The position numbers and the translations under genes are program-made. 64,000 nucleotides of DNA, from assembly GCA_029216955.1 (NCBI GenBank), contig JANAVB010004000.1:3967083-4031082 (forward strand). The letters run 5' to 3'. The notes beneath the pieces are model-generated. The model ran no database searches and had not been told where the DNA came from. It saw only the letters and a list, made by a program, of their open reading frames with translations. Every line of letters begins with the position of its first letter. Position 1 is the stretch's first letter. Of the stretch, positions 33,697 through 53,459 are shown one piece after another. This DNA is from Iris pallida (Eukaryota > Streptophyta > Magnoliopsida > Asparagales > Iridaceae).

Positions 33697-36100
33697 TAGC
33701 CAATTAGGGTGTACCAGCCATCATACGTGGTAGGTAACATCACTACGAGTACCATAATGTATAGTCCAAATGGCTTGTGGTGCTAGCGAACGGTGCATAT
33801 AGATTAAGTGAGCTCGTTGGCGATAATCCGTGTATGAGTTCTTGCATTGAAACAAGTAATCTGAGTAAGCTGAACAACTGAGTAGTTGAATGAAATGCAT
33901 CTAAACAAAGTTTGAGTATAACACATCTTGACAAGACTTGAGTACCTCGTTCACCTGAGACAGAAATACGCTCATGACACTCATATTTTCTTATGCAAAT
34001 CTGTCAAGTCATTATGTATAAAATATTGGCTAACTTGGTTTATCTTGGACATGGAAGATCGTATGGTAAGTTGTGTATGTTATCCTTGTGCGACACTGGA
34101 TGTCTGTAACACGAGATAGGCTTTACATTGTATGCCATAAAATTGATCCTAAGGCCAGATTAGAAAGACAGTCAACTGATAGTTGGTGCACGAAATTAAA
34201 TTGAACGTGTTTGGTGATGATAGCGAGTGGGCAGGCTAGCCTCCCTACCAGTGCATTCAATGTACTGATAACCACCCAGATTGCTTACAAGGTATGGGAG
34301 AAACTCGTCTGGTACAGAGTCTTCTTTCGAACGTGCCAAGGCACAGATCTAACTCTAGAGCCTTGGAGCGTTACAAAGGAGCTAAAGCACAATATACAGG
34401 ACATAATGTATTAGAACAACGCCATGTATCATTTCATATTGTAGGCCGCTTGGCACGCCTTTTATGTTTCGAGAGAGAGAGAGCTTGTGTGATTTGTAAT
34501 CTCGGCCTAGCGTCGCTTGTAATACATCTTGCATATGAATAAAGAGCTTGAATTTGTTTCAACTTGCGTTCATTTACTTCCGCTGTAATGGGGACACTAT
34601 GTGCGACTCTGTGGCCTAGCTTCAATCGGCCGTTTCAGGACCTGGCCTTATACAAGTGCAATTTAGTCTCGCGCGGCATCACGCCCAAGCGAGGACGTTC
34701 ACTCCTTCGGGAGTGGGGCTTGACAGTCCCAGCCACTACTTTTGTCTTTGTCACAACTCCGTTGACGCTTCAAAGATGCTCTAAACTTCAACCACCTCCG
34801 AATAAGGCTGGATTTTCTAACAAACTTTTTATATAGTTTGATGAGATATGTTGGCTCCATGACTCCTCAATTGGACTCCATGTCTATCACTTTGCCATAT
34901 AGTTCGTTCTCCTTCTTATCACTGATCACGAATTTGGATGCTTTGAACCTTCATTCATCTCTAGCTCCTCGACCAACCAGTCAATGTTAGATGATAGGCG
35001 TAGAACCTTCTGCACAACTATGATCTAGTAGACACAAATAACTCATCTAAGACTATAGTCCCTGCCAACCAGGTTCACTTTAAGATTTTGTTACATGTCT
35101 CTAACTTTTATCTTCTACTAGAACATTTTCGTATTTCGTTGAGCTTCCTTAACCTGGAATGGCCTTGTAGAAGCACATAATATCTTCATGACTCATGCGT
35201 CCAAGATTCGAAGCCATATACAGCTCTTCTATGTGGCTCCTTTATCAGATAGCAACCCAAACGTATCCATTCTGAACCCATCAGTCTAGCAGTATTAAAT
35301 GTACTGGTCACTCTGTACTTTATGCGAGGCGACGTGCATCAGTGATTACGGCATCACTATAATTGTCTTTTGTCAGTATACAACTGTGTAGTGCTACGTG
35401 TATAAGTACCAGCTTTCCTTCATGCAACAGTGTTCCCAGAAGTCTTTATGTGATAGTGCTCCCATAAGATAGCTGATTTAATCTCACGCTTATGGCATAC
35501 ACGTTGTAACCGCCTTATCAGATGTGAGAATCCCTCCAATCATGATATATGCCACATGTCAATCTGACCAAGCCTTATGGTTAACAACTGTAGCAGACGA
35601 CTGTTCTGAGCCAGTTTTGGGGAAACGTTCTCCAAATCTTTGTAGCAGTTTTTGCCTAATCAATGTTACATATGAAGCTGACGCGGACCATGTGGTTAAC
35701 AGCTGTAGCAGATAGTTGTAGTAGTCCAGATTATGTTTTTTTGTAACAGATTTCACCCCATCAATGTCCTAGGCATGGGTAGTCATTCCCAATGAGGATG
35801 GCTATAAATTGAGGTATATGTGCTTCCCTTACAGGCACGAATGGACGAACAGACATACTGACATACATATACAATAAGAGAGCACACAAGAAAGCAAAAG
35901 GGAGTCCAATTGTCATTCTTCCTGCCAATGACCCGAAGGTAGTGCAATTGTCCTTCGCTAGTCGATCATTAATGGAGTAAAGGAGTCACTACAGTACCCG
36001 ATCTCCATCGTCGCACTTCTCCAGATCTTATTCTCGTACTTTGAATCCTTGTTGTCAGAGTTCTGATTGTACTTCTTCAATGTAATCCTTAAAAGCAAAG
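33697..36100 (+). other. Unresolved LTR-like sequence, no gene
   Basis: No coding frame stands out. A possible promoter lies at 35803-35809 (TATAAAT in GGCTATAAATTGAGG), and AATAAAG at about 34541 could be a poly(A) signal. GTGGTTAACAGCTGTAGCAGA recurs in variant form near 35580 and 35691. ATCCTTAAAAGCAAAGTTA is repeated directly near 36090-36125. Confidence 0.3.
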
Positions 36101-36923
36101 TTAGTAATCCTTAAAAGCAAAGTTACACGAGAGTTAGAATCGTATTATATGTACATTTCATATCTTACTTTGTATTTATCATGTTTACCATTTATCGTAT
36201 TGTTAATGGTTATTATGTTGGACATGTACTTGTGAGTTTGTCGGGTGGGAGAATACAACTAGTAGACATGTGGTACCCCAGTATAGCCCAGAGTTTATTC
36301 GGTCAGGGGATCGTCTTACATCGTTTGTTCAATCAATACATCTCACGTGTTGACTGTCCGATTCTTAATCGAATCACATGTTGAACGTTGGTATTCTAAA
36401 ACATATTGGACACGTGTCTTTAATTCTTGTTGCTATATTGCTTAGATGTTCGTTTTTTTAGTACACTTTCATAGAGTTTATGTCATAGTAGATATTTTCT
36501 TGTCATATTGTATCATGTTTACAGTTCATCTTCCTTTATTGTTATTCTTTCATGCTTATATATTATATTGTACAGTGTAGTGTTATGGTGAACTTGTTCC
36601 AATCCTGACTGGATAACTATTTTTCAGCTTTAGATGATGTCATCTATCCTGAGGTCTATGGTGTGTATGTTGGCGACACTAGCATTACTAACGTATCAGA
36701 TTATGCACTGATGCAAATTAGCATATTTTTTTCTTATGCTCCTACTAGTTAGTGGTTATAGTTTTGGATTCTAGTTTACGTTTCTGCTACTAGGTTTATT
36801 TTTAAGACTATCTGAGTTGTAAGGGATTATTTTGACCGTTTTTTGTAGTTTATTATTGAGACTATTGGATATTATCTTTGATGGTTTAGATGTGGATGTT
36901 ATGTGCATATTGTTCTTGTTGTA
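36101..36923 (+). repeat. 3' part of a plus-oriented gypsy LTR, interrupted by the LARD
   Basis: Aligns by eye with 58290-58740 of another LTR: a T-rich tract, CCTGAC(T/A)GGATAAC, an AG acceptor and an LD-starting frame. It stops at 36923, where the LARD begins. The LTR end seems to resume at about 49579-49671 (GCGACGTAGGCTAGACTTGG ... CGTGACA). Confidence 0.5.
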
Positions 36924-38313
36924 TGTCACTGCCTGGACCCAGTGTAGGGGCACGAGAAGTGGGTACGTCCAGCTTACGCTGTAGTGTCGATGGTAGAACG
37001 TTGTTCTAGGTCACTATCGCAACAACAACTCACGTAATTATATAATGTACCTGTCACCATCTCAACTCCGAATGTAGGACAGGTATAAAATATGATAATA
37101 CTCAATCACAATCTAAGCACGATAAGATGACACAGAAGTCTACACTAAACTCAAGGAATAACTTAAACAACTTCTAAAATAACAACATCTCAATAATCTC
37201 ATTACAACTCAGATCTTCTAATATTACAATACAAGTTCTAAAAGGGAAACTGAGCCATAAACTAGTAATCTACTCCAAGCTCTACAGGTCCTCTAGGCTA
37301 GCTGTGAATCTCCAGGTTACCTGCAATATTTCCAACAGGTCCAGTCAGGACAGGAGCGAGCACAATACATCTCACGCAAATCATAACAGGTTAGGAAATA
37401 TAAACATGCTAGAGAGTAAGATACAAGAAACTGAAAGAACAATATGGTATAAAAGAGAGAACTGTAAGTAAATAGCTACTATAAATAGAGAACTATCAAT
37501 GACTAGTGAATCGTAGTACAAGATAAACATGTGAACAGCTGGAGGTGATTCATGGCTATACTAAAGAGTTGATTCATGACTACACTACTTTGGAATCATT
37601 CACATGTTTAGTTCTACTCTCCATTTTTCCCAATCAATGCACAAGAATCTATTTAAGTTACGTTAAGATTCATGACTATGCTACTGACTCATAATGAGTG
37701 ATTCATGAATAGATTCGTGAAGGCTCTGTGATTCATGAGAGTACATAAGTCACAAGCAGATTCATGATAGATTCATGATAGTAGAAGTATGAGATACATG
37801 ATGTAAGTAAAATACACAAGACATGAGTATCCGATGCTCCGGAGAGGGATAACATCTCATGAAGGAATCCATATAGTACAAATCCATGTTACCAACGTGA
37901 CAACATCAAGTAAAGTAATCCAGAGCAAGAATATAATTCTAAGAAAGTTATGAAATAATCAGAGAATGTACTCGCCTGATACCCTGAACAGCTGATATGA
38001 AAAGATGGCCAACTAGAGTCACAGAGTCCTAGTTAGAGCAACACATATTATAAAGAGTTCAATTTATATGGTAATTAAAATTATAATGCAACACGAGTCT
38101 AAGTCAATCTAGGTCAAAGTCAACTCTGGTCAAACTAGGTCAACACTATCTAAAGCTAGTCTCAAATCTAAACCATAGACATACATATCCTAGAATACCA
38201 TATAGTATTATTCATATATATATATATATATACATATATCACAGATTTACATGGTATCACACTTATATCCACATCTATAAAACTCTCAAACAAGAAAATA
38301 ATACTAGATATCC

Positions 38314-38447
<134 letters not shown>

Positions 38448-38620
38448 GTATGTCATGGACAACCCAAGCCAAAAAAAAAATCTATAATAGACTAACTCTT
38501 AACTTCCCAAATCCTAGCAAGTCACCCATAACAAAATACCTATAATCTAAGCACACAAATCCCAAATACCACATATACATAAGCTCAAGAACAACAACCC
38601 ATTACATATATCCTACGTAT

Positions 38621-39413
<793 letters not shown>

Positions 39414-42400
39414 ACTGATCATCAAAGTGTAACTGATCATCAAAGTGTTAAAAAAAAAAAAAATATGTAACTGATCATCAAAGTGTTAAAGTAGACTAAA
39501 CTCATAAGGGACTGAACAAATGCTTAGAAATTAGGCTAAGGATGAATGGTCTGAAACATCAATGTAGGCAATAGGGAATGATGCTAAGGAGACTGAATTT
39601 GTAAGGCAAAAAGGACAGGACATTAGGATCCAACTTGTAAAGTTAAAGTGAAAGAACACTTATATGGTGACTGAAACATGCCTTTAGATCAAACCTGGGC
39701 CTCTCTTCTCTATCTGGACTGAACACCTACTAAACTACATGCAGGACAGTGGTCTAAAAGAAGTGAACCAAAATGGGGTGCAGAGAATGCAATAGGCAGT
39801 CTACTACAAATGAGTGCAGGCTACATACCAAATCAAAATACATACATATATACAAGCTATATATATTTAACCCTCATCACCTCAAACTCTACTCAAAGTC
39901 TAATAACACACACACCCTACCACATGCCTATCACTCCAAAGAAGGGGTCAGATACTGTAAGGTGTATTGGGATAGAACAATGGTGTAACATGGCTGCATA
40001 TGAAGATGCAGAACAATCATATGTAGGACAATGATATGTAGGACACATACATATAGAAAATTGAACTAATGCCCAGGTAGAGACTTTTGGAAGACTGAAC
40101 CAACAATGAAAGGAAAGGTTTGGACATGTATCTGAACATATGGGCTAAGCAGGTATCATCTGTATCTAAGAATGAAAGAGGGACAGAACAAATGATCAAA
40201 GTAGAACACTTATTAACAACCCACATTATATCCCCAATGTATACAGCTGTCCTAAATAGACTGAACAACCATGCCCAAAAAGGTTTAAACTCCACTGTAG
40301 GGCAGGTACTGCAGGTTATAATGAAGGGTATTACAAGGCTATGAAGTAAAGTAAAATGCTAAGAGATACAGTATGTCACAATATACAGAAAGTAAGGATG
40401 AGTGCAGACCTCTAATATGCATGATACTAACCCTCCAGATATGTAGAATATGATAAGGTGTTGATGGTTATATTGGTGAGTCAATAATTGGGGTCTGAAC
40501 AATGGTCCAGTGAAATCTATGATGCAACATGGTAGTTAATGAAATGTTGAGTACAGTGAACAACTTATACAAGTCTGAACCAAGGGGACAGGATATCTAG
40601 TGAAGGGTCTGCACACTGCCTATAAAGGTTGATCAAACATGACTGAACTCAACACAAAGAGAACTTAACTAAATAGAAATCTGGACCAAATATAGGCTAA
40701 ACAACATGTCAATAACCCTACACAACAATGACCTATAGATACCAACCAAACCCATATCCCATATGCCAATATCATCTGTAACCTATCTATATATATAGAC
40801 CTCTCATAGTGCACAGATGAGTAGAATTGGACAAGTGATGCAAAATCTGGGAGATGAAGAAGGGAATGCAAACATCTACCATGCAGGTAGCAGCTAGTGA
40901 AGAGTGTAGGACTGAAATGTGTATGTGTGTGTCAATCAATAGAGCAAGTGCAAAACAATCAAAAAATGTGCAGTGTATCAAGGAAATGAATGTGAACATG
41001 AGTGAATGTGTCATGTGAGCATGGTATCAGCAAGTGTGTCCAGAGTAAATGTGTAAATGAGTGTCAGAACATAAGTGCAGTACCAATTTGTGTCGAAATG
41101 CAAACAGTGATGTGAATAATATAATTCGTATCAGAACATGGTGTCAAACATGTGTGTGTGAGGTACAAACAAGTATGTGTGAAGAGTGATGTATAGTGAT
41201 GTAAATCATGTGTCAATGGCAATGTGAATGAAGTGTATCAGATGTGTGTCAAGTATGAAGAGTGCAGTGAGTGCAAGTGTCATATGTGGGATGTGAACCA
41301 GTGTATCAGAACATGTGAAGCTATACAGTAACACATAATAGTGTGCAGCAAACAAATATGAGGTGCAGGTAGGTGCAAGTACCCAAGTGTCATGTGAAGA
41401 GTGTCCAAGCAGTGTCAAGCAAGTGTCCAATGTACAGAGTAAAGCATGCAAGTGCATAGATATGTTCAGCAGTGAAGTGAGTGTATTCAGACGTGTTCGA
41501 GTGTCGAGTGATTGCAAGTGTTAAGAGTGTGGCAAAATGTGAAGATGTGGGAGCAGTGAGTAGTGTCAAACATATGTCCAATGGTGTCCAAGCGAAGGGC
41601 AGCAAGTGCAAAGTGTCCAATGTACAGAGAGCATAAAGTACAGTATATGAGAGTGCTCGACTGCACAGAACCCAAATCTGTGGGTCGAACCATAGTTCGA
41701 ACACCACTACATCAAGACCTACTCCCTAGGATAGGTGTCAGTCATTAGATGTGTCCAAAAATATGCTTTGGTGATGAAACCAAGGCGTGTCGAGTGAGCA
41801 GTCACCCTAGTAGCAGGGGAATACTGTACACAAGCCTTAACTCAGGGTGCAGTATCCCCGTGTCCAAAAACACACATCAAAACATCACGAATTCGACTCA
41901 GTCATTCACAAATGTAAGCTAAATATCATAAGCTATCCAAATATATAATTTATTCTGAAATTGGTGAATAAGATATCCTATGGGACATTTTATCGAACAC
42001 TTTAGACACGTATCCGATACTCTTGCGATACACACCCCAAATGGATTCGAATTTGAACCAAACTTAACCTAATGCTAGGGGGACCCTAAATTAATGCATC
42101 TATGGAAAGAAGACAGGAATTAGAAAGGTTTAGAGGCTCTTACCACTTGAGAGTTGGAATCCAAATAAAAATCCTCTTGCAAAGCTTTTCTACCAAATCC
42201 AATGGTCAAATTGCTCCAAATCCTTCCTAGCTAGCCAATAGAGACCTCCTCTACTTAAAGGGAGTTGTTTGCAATTGGTTTGGATGAATTTGGAGTTGAT
42301 TTGAGAAATGGGGGAAATTTGGGGAAGAACACCAAAGCTAGGGTTAGGGTTTCAACGAAAGAGGAGGGAAGGGGGCTAATGATGACTTATATAAGGGTGA

Positions 42401-42800
42401 GGGGCTGTTAATGGCTGTTAGGGCCGGCCACTTATTGTGGGATATAGTTTGGTTAAGTCACAATGGCCCAAACCCTCTTCTAGGTTGTAAAAACTAGCCC
42501 TTAAGCTAAAGGCCCAAACTAGCTACTTAATTCCAATCTCCACTTAGTTTTTAAGTCATTCCTAGCTAGATTAGGGTCCAACTACTATCCCATACATGTT
42601 AGCTAGGTCTCCAAGGTCATGGTTAGTCTCTAGGCTAAGTCGTTCTAAGGTTTCACTAACAAACATCAAAATCACAAGCACTAATTTAAATAGTTTTTAA
42701 ATTAATTAAAAATTCACCATAAATTATTATTATTAAAATAAAATGATATAATTTTACAAAAGTTCAAAATTACCCTCATTTCTAGAAAGTGGGTATTTCA

Positions 42801-44743
42801 AGTCTACCCTCCTTAGAAGAATTTTGTCCTCGAAATTTAAGATGGTCGTACTCCTTCTAGGTCAAACCCCCAACAATCAAGGTCGAAGCTTCTACCTAGC
42901 AGCACACAAGGTCAACAAGTAAAATATGGGTAGTAGGCTTAAAATGGTCATATCCCAATTGGGTCGGCAGGTTTGGGTCGAAAAGGTGTCCCCAATTCGA
43001 GTCAAAAAAATAGAAGTGACTCCGTGGGGTAAATCAAGATGGGGTCTTGTGTCCGAAAAGTCGTGTGATAATGATGAAGCACAAGATGACGTATCCGAGT
43101 AGGACACAAAGGTCATGGGTGTAGGGAGTTATGTATAGGTCATGCATGTGAAGTTGGTTTTGAGGAACAACTAATCTTGTGCTCCTAAATTAAAAGTCAT
43201 GGCAATGTGCATATGATAATCATAATTAAAGTGGGAATGGTCAAATAGCCTAAATTGGACTGAAAGTTGCGATGCAAAAGTAGTACAAGAGGACAAGTTT
43301 GAGTGGGACATAATATATCAAAGTGAAGATAATCTTGTCTACTGCAAACTCATGAAAGAAGTTTCCAAAGATTTACATCTCTGACGTTCCAGAAATTAAA
43401 GTCACAGAAAGAATATTCGTCTACCTAGAATACTCTCTCTAGGGTTCCCATCTAGTCATTCTAGTCATACTACCGCATAAAACAATCATAAGGTATCAAA
43501 ACATACAAGCAATGTGGGTCAATTATCTCAAAAGACATGCTAAGGTCTAGGCTAAAAATCTGGGTACTTCTGAGGCTCTAGGTGGAACTGGATACTGCTC
43601 CCTCAAGGCCTCATCCTGAACTCTCCGTGTCTGTAACACATCCTGGAGAAATCCGAATATCTGAGCTCCATCAGGAAACAACTCTCCCGAGAATATGGTA
43701 TGGGGTACCACTATAGGAGGCAGAGGATGACTCTCAGTCTCAGGCGAAGCTATAGCTACACTCAAGGACAGACTGGTCATGGGTGCCCTACTGGAAAGGG
43801 TAAGGAAAAAATAATAAATCATCAAGGCTGTAAGGCAGACTAACATCCTATATGAAAACTGGTAGGTATTATAAATAACAGGGGAATCATCTACAATGGG
43901 TTATTATTCTAATACCAATACTAACTATCACCTCTAGAGTACAGACACTCTACAAGTCATCATATCGTTACACCATGAAAGAACCACATATGAATAAGCT
44001 CTACAAAACTAAAATATATATACTCTTTAAGTATTTGATGATGGAATACAATTTTATAACAACAGAAGGGTACAATAGAGATGATATGTTTAAAAACCTT
44101 CTCAAGATACAATCTGATAATCATATGCGTCTGTCCAAAATTATATTACTTAGAATTCCTGCCATGCCAGTAAGCAAGGCTGCGATAAACGATAGATTCC
44201 ATAACTGGGGTATGCACCTCTATAATCATGTCGTCTAGAATTTTCGCTATGTCGACTAGTATAGCTGCAAGAAATTTCAAATCTCATAACCAAGATATGT
44301 ACATCCGAAGTCAGATCTCTACGTTTCTGCCACGCCATCTAATATGGCTGCGATAAACTCCAGGTTCCATAATCAAGTAGACGTTTTACCATCCATGTTA
44401 TTCCCGTCAACATATGTTATCAGAAAATATCGTAACTCATGCCATAAAATTCATCTCGATAGGAAAATCAAAATCAACAACGATCCATTAAATCAAATTC
44501 AATAACAAAGAGTAAGAGTGAACAAAACAAAGAAAGGGATTTCAATTTGAAGTTTAAATAAGATTCTCAAGGGTCATCCCAGGAATCTCACAAAGATTTC
44601 TACCTGTGATTGAGTATCCTCGCATTCTAACACCTTACTTCCTATATTCTATCACAGGCTCGTAGCAGTACAACTAAGTCATTGTGCTTCTACGATATCG
44701 CAATAATGCGACTCTCGACCTGTATGGGCCACCACTAAAAATG
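42801..44743 (-). other. LARD internal region (1.94 kb)
   Basis: Starts on the minus strand with a TTTTTAGTGGTGGCCC leader and ends with the CTTCTAAGGAGGGTA tract. Repeated ATGGAATCTGGAGTTTATCG-type units (three, about 44160-44370) occur here and, inverted, at 59460-59670. It matches 58992-60828 of the second family member. No protease, RT or integrase. Confidence 0.75.
43547..43780 (-). CDS. Short frame in the LARD (77 aa), possible gag remnant
   Basis: The start ATG at 43780 follows CCTTTCCAGTAGGGCACCC. The product begins MTSLSLSVAIASPE, has a central LFPDGAQIFGFLQDVLQ and ends VPRFLA. It is acidic and Pro-rich at the N-terminus with a likely helix near the end. It lies where a gag start would be expected after the leader. 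No zinc knuckle or known motif. It may be a remnant of gag or chance; function unknown. Confidence 0.3.
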   Translation of the reverse strand: MTSLSLSVAIASPETESHPLPPIVVPHTIFSGELFPDGAQIFGFLQDVLQTRRVQDEALREQYPVPPRASEVPRFLA

Positions 44744-49578
<4,835 letters not shown>

Positions 49579-49671
49579 ATGTTATCATAAATAGCATACT
49601 ACTGTCGATCTTGCGACGTAGGCTAGACTTGGCCACACACTCGTATCCTAAAAGTGGAAGCGGATCGTGAC
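49579..49671 (+). repeat. End fragment of a plus-oriented gypsy LTR
   Basis: CTGTCGATCTTGCGACGTAGG...GGATCGTGACA resembles the LTR end at 58910-58991. It probably completes the LTR cut at 36923. Confidence 0.45.
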
Positions 49672-49788
49672 AAAGCCTCAGTTGCTGATCCCGTTCAATG
49701 GGAAAGAGTCACCCTATCAGTTTATAAACAACTTTGAATCCATGACCGAACGCTTACCCCGAGATGATGTCCTACTCACCAAGTTGTT
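49672..49788 (+). pseudogene. Gypsy gag fragment
   Basis: A frame reads KPQLLIPFNGKESPYQFINN followed by FESMTER and a Leu-rich segment, like the start of a Ty3-gypsy gag domain (F-x-G...P-x-x-F...FE). It is cut by the LTR at 49789 and has no primer site before it, so DNA between it and the LTR end is missing. Confidence 0.4.
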
Positions 49789-52700
49789 TGTAAGCACCCT
49801 AATTTTTGGGGATCTTTTTAAAATTATTTTATATGATAATTATACATTAAACTATATTTTATTTTTAATTATGGCTATATAAGCACTTTGTTGTAGTTTT
49901 GATTTTTTGAAGCACAACATTGACCAAATCCTTGAAACAAGTTCCATATGTGTGTCCTAGACGAGTCCACCTTTATTTTGGTATATTATGTCCCACTCAA
50001 AATGTTCCCTTGCACTACATATTTCTTGCACAAATTTGGGATCAAAACAGTCATTTTATCTTTCACCATAATTTTGTTATATTTTTCGAATTCTGATTTG
50101 AAACCCAAATTCGATCCAGTCTTTTCGACCCAATATATGATTTTGACCTATTTTGAGCCTACTACGCACATGCCAATGGTGTGCAATTCAATCGAGTTCC
50201 TATGTGCTATTTATTTTTAAATGACACATAAAACTCAACTATGGACTCATTAGACTCGTTTTGATCCAAATGATTCCACTGACCCTAAACTCGACCAACT
50301 AGGGTTCATGAGCCTATTCTAGGGTACCCTAACAAATAAGACTAACTTTAGACTAAATTTTTATGAATTAATTATAGCCATATCAATTCATATCTATTTT
50401 AAACCAATATATAATAACTATTCTAATTTGGACTCGATTTAAATCCCTTTGGACATATCTTTGTACATCTTTAAAACTAGACAACCAAATCTCACAAAAC
50501 CAAATCCTAATCAATTCCAACCCTTTAAACATATATTCCTTATATTTTAAACTCCTATTTTTTGTCTTCCCCCTCCTATTCTTCATGCAAACCAAACCCC
50601 CCTTATATTTCTTTTCTATTTTCGCCTTTTAGTTTCCACCCGACAGAAACTTATCAACCCGACCTCTTTCAACCCTCCTACCACCTTCATCTGGATCCTA
50701 TGTCACTTTTCGTTCCCGGGATACGTATTTTTAATACGTGTACTACTTGACTGTATTTATTTAGTATTTATCATACATTTATTCTGCATTTAATTCCTTT
50801 AATTACATGCTAATTATTTTCTGTATCTTATTTTCTGCTTTTGCTTAACTCTTGGTTTATTTTGGTTCATGTGGAACCAAATTGGTTTGGATTGGTTCAT
50901 CATGATAAAGGGGTGGATGGACTAGATTGTGTGGGGAAGGAATGGGTGGTGGAGATCAAACTTGACTTGATAAATATACCCTTTTACTTTTCTCTCCTCA
51001 TAACTTCCATTTTATTTCCTTCACCAAAACCCTAACCCAATTTGGAAAGGCAAGTACACCTTGCACATCATGAGTGATTTCATGCATCCCCATTTATTTT
51101 TAGTCCATGTTGTTCCTCTCCTCTTTCTATACAAGTTTAGGTCTTGAAGTTTTTGATTTCCATGGATGGTTGTGTGTAGATCTAAGTTTATACAAATATT
51201 AGTTTTCTTGGGTTTTGATCTCTCAAACTTCATTATTTTTAAGTTTTAATTGTTCCATGTTGTAGAGAATTTGATTTTACTCAAGTTAGACCTTTGAAAA
51301 CCCAGATTTCGAATTATTTTGAGTGATTTATGGACTTTGGAAATTCATGGGTTCGATGGTTCTTCTTCTCGAATTGGAGAAGAAGAACAGTATGTGGGCG
51401 TATGGTATCTTATGCGCCCACAGTAACTTAGCCACTGCTATGCGCCCAAGCCATGCTATGCGCCCAAGCCATGCTATGCACCCAAGCCAAGATATGCGCC
51501 CAAGCCATGCTATGCGCCCAAGCCATGTTATACGCCCAAGCCACTACTATGCGCCCAAGCCATGCTATGTGCCCAAGCCATGCTAAGTGCCCAAGCCATG
51601 ATATGCATCAAAGGCATTATATGCGCCCAAAGGAATTGCTATATTCCCAAGGGACTGTCATGCTCCCAAGGGAACTACTATGCTCCTAGAGGGACTGCTA
51701 TGCGCCCACAGTAAATCAATGCATTCTCCACCTGTGTGCGCATAACAGTCATTTCAGTCCGTGCGTTTTGCTAAATTTGTGCTATCTGTCTTATCTCGTA
51801 TAGTTCGTTGGATTGCGCCACTTGATGCATATTAGTATTTCAATACATATTATTGTGTGGAGTGTGCCCCGGGTCTTGATTGGCTTGTGGGCATCTGTAT
51901 CATTGGTACTTAACCCGAAGAGTTATTGACTCGACCATACTAAATACTAGTTTGACTTTGATACCTTGTCACTAATTGACATTGATTGTTACCTTGGCTA
52001 AATGATTGATCATGCGTTCATAGTTGGAACTAAAAGACTGGCTAGTTGTCTTATTGAATTGAATGAGACACGTTCGTATATGAACCATGAACCATTGTGA
52101 TCGACTAGCCGATCCCGAATATTGGCATATGGATACGTGCAGACTTCAACTTATTTCTACAAAAGCAGCATGTGTACCTTACAGTCAAGGCATGATTATT
52201 CCGTGGCTAGGTTTGATTGTTGCATTACGCTATGTAAGACCTACAACCTAACAGCACGGGCATCGTTGTAGAGTTATGCATATCATACTCTGTACAAAAG
52301 TACTTATTCTGAATGACCATGATCCACGACATGAGATTTTAATTAACATAGGGACTATTAAGTTAAATAAAATAACTATTGTATGAAGAGAATGGTTTTT
52401 CGAGTTCTTACATGGCAGCCATCTCGGGACAATTAGTGTCCCAACATGCCGGTTGGTTCCCACAGATACTGCAAACCTACCATACGGGTAGGGAGTGGTA
52501 TCTGTTTATATTTTTCTGTATATTGGTGACGGGCATCCCGCTGGGACACATCTAATTCATGATTGGCACAATTGATTATTGGGTAGATTAGCCTTGCTTG
52601 TACATTGTAAGAACTGAGGAATCCCTTATTGCATGTTTCCAGGACAACTTGGAACTTACAATTAGCAAGCCATAGTAGTCGTATTGCCATTTAATCTGAT

Positions 52701-53459
52701 TTGTTTGTGTACTGTACCTACTCTGTTAACTACTGAGATGAGCAGAATGTCAGGACATGACTGGTCAACTTCTGTCCTTGTTTGGTTGGGAAGTTAGCTT
52801 GAAGTATCGTGATGTTGCGTGAATCCCAGTAGCAAGCAGAGACATTATTTATCATATTCTTAACCCTTATCACTGGTTTTAATTCTTTATGTCGTGCTTT
52901 TTTTGTGGTACTTGTTATTTGAGGTCTAACCTCTCTGGTTTTGCATGGCCAGATTTTGAGCCAGCTTTCGAGGACTCAGCTTACTTCCACCCCCAAGATG
53001 GTCAATACTAGAGGGATGATCGCAGGAGGACACGAGTGGGTTCCTTGCTTCCCTGCTCGTTTGCTACTTTACTTTTTGTCGCTTGGCACCGACATGTTAG
53101 TCGGACTGTCTTGCACTTACTTTTACATAATTATAACTAAGTCAGACTGTAGCTGATAACGATTGTGTGTACCTTATTATATCATCGGGCTATGTTTTGT
53201 AAATCCAGATTTCAAGAACATTTTGATTGAGCATTTGGGACGCCGTACTGTTCATTCTTACATGTTCTCTACTTACTGCTATTCATTGAATGATGGGGAC
53301 AATAGAGGCTGAGTGACCCTAGTAAGACATGTATGTAGTATGCACTCCCTTGTCTTATAGACAACATTGATCGTATTATATGGTATTCATCTACCCGTAA
53401 TACATCGCTGGCTGAGTCATTCCCCCCGCTCTCCGGTATTCTGGATCTGGGGCGTAACA
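49789..53459 (+). repeat. Chromovirus 5' LTR (3671 bp)
   Basis: Begins TGTAAGCACCC, ends CTGGGGCGTAACA and is directly followed by AGGTTTTAGTGGTAGCCC. It contains an 18-bp minisatellite (51408-51712), a donor-like AAAG|GCAAGTAC at 51049/51050 and an acceptor at 52952. Confidence 0.75.
51408..51712. repeat. 18-bp minisatellite in the chromovirus LTR
   Basis: TATGCGCCCAAGCCATGC units (about 14, degrading to TATGCTCCCAAGGGACTAC-like forms at the right end). Confidence 0.92.

Noticed and set aside
51408..51712. CRISPR-like array
   Set aside because: Contiguous 18-bp units without spacers, inside an LTR.
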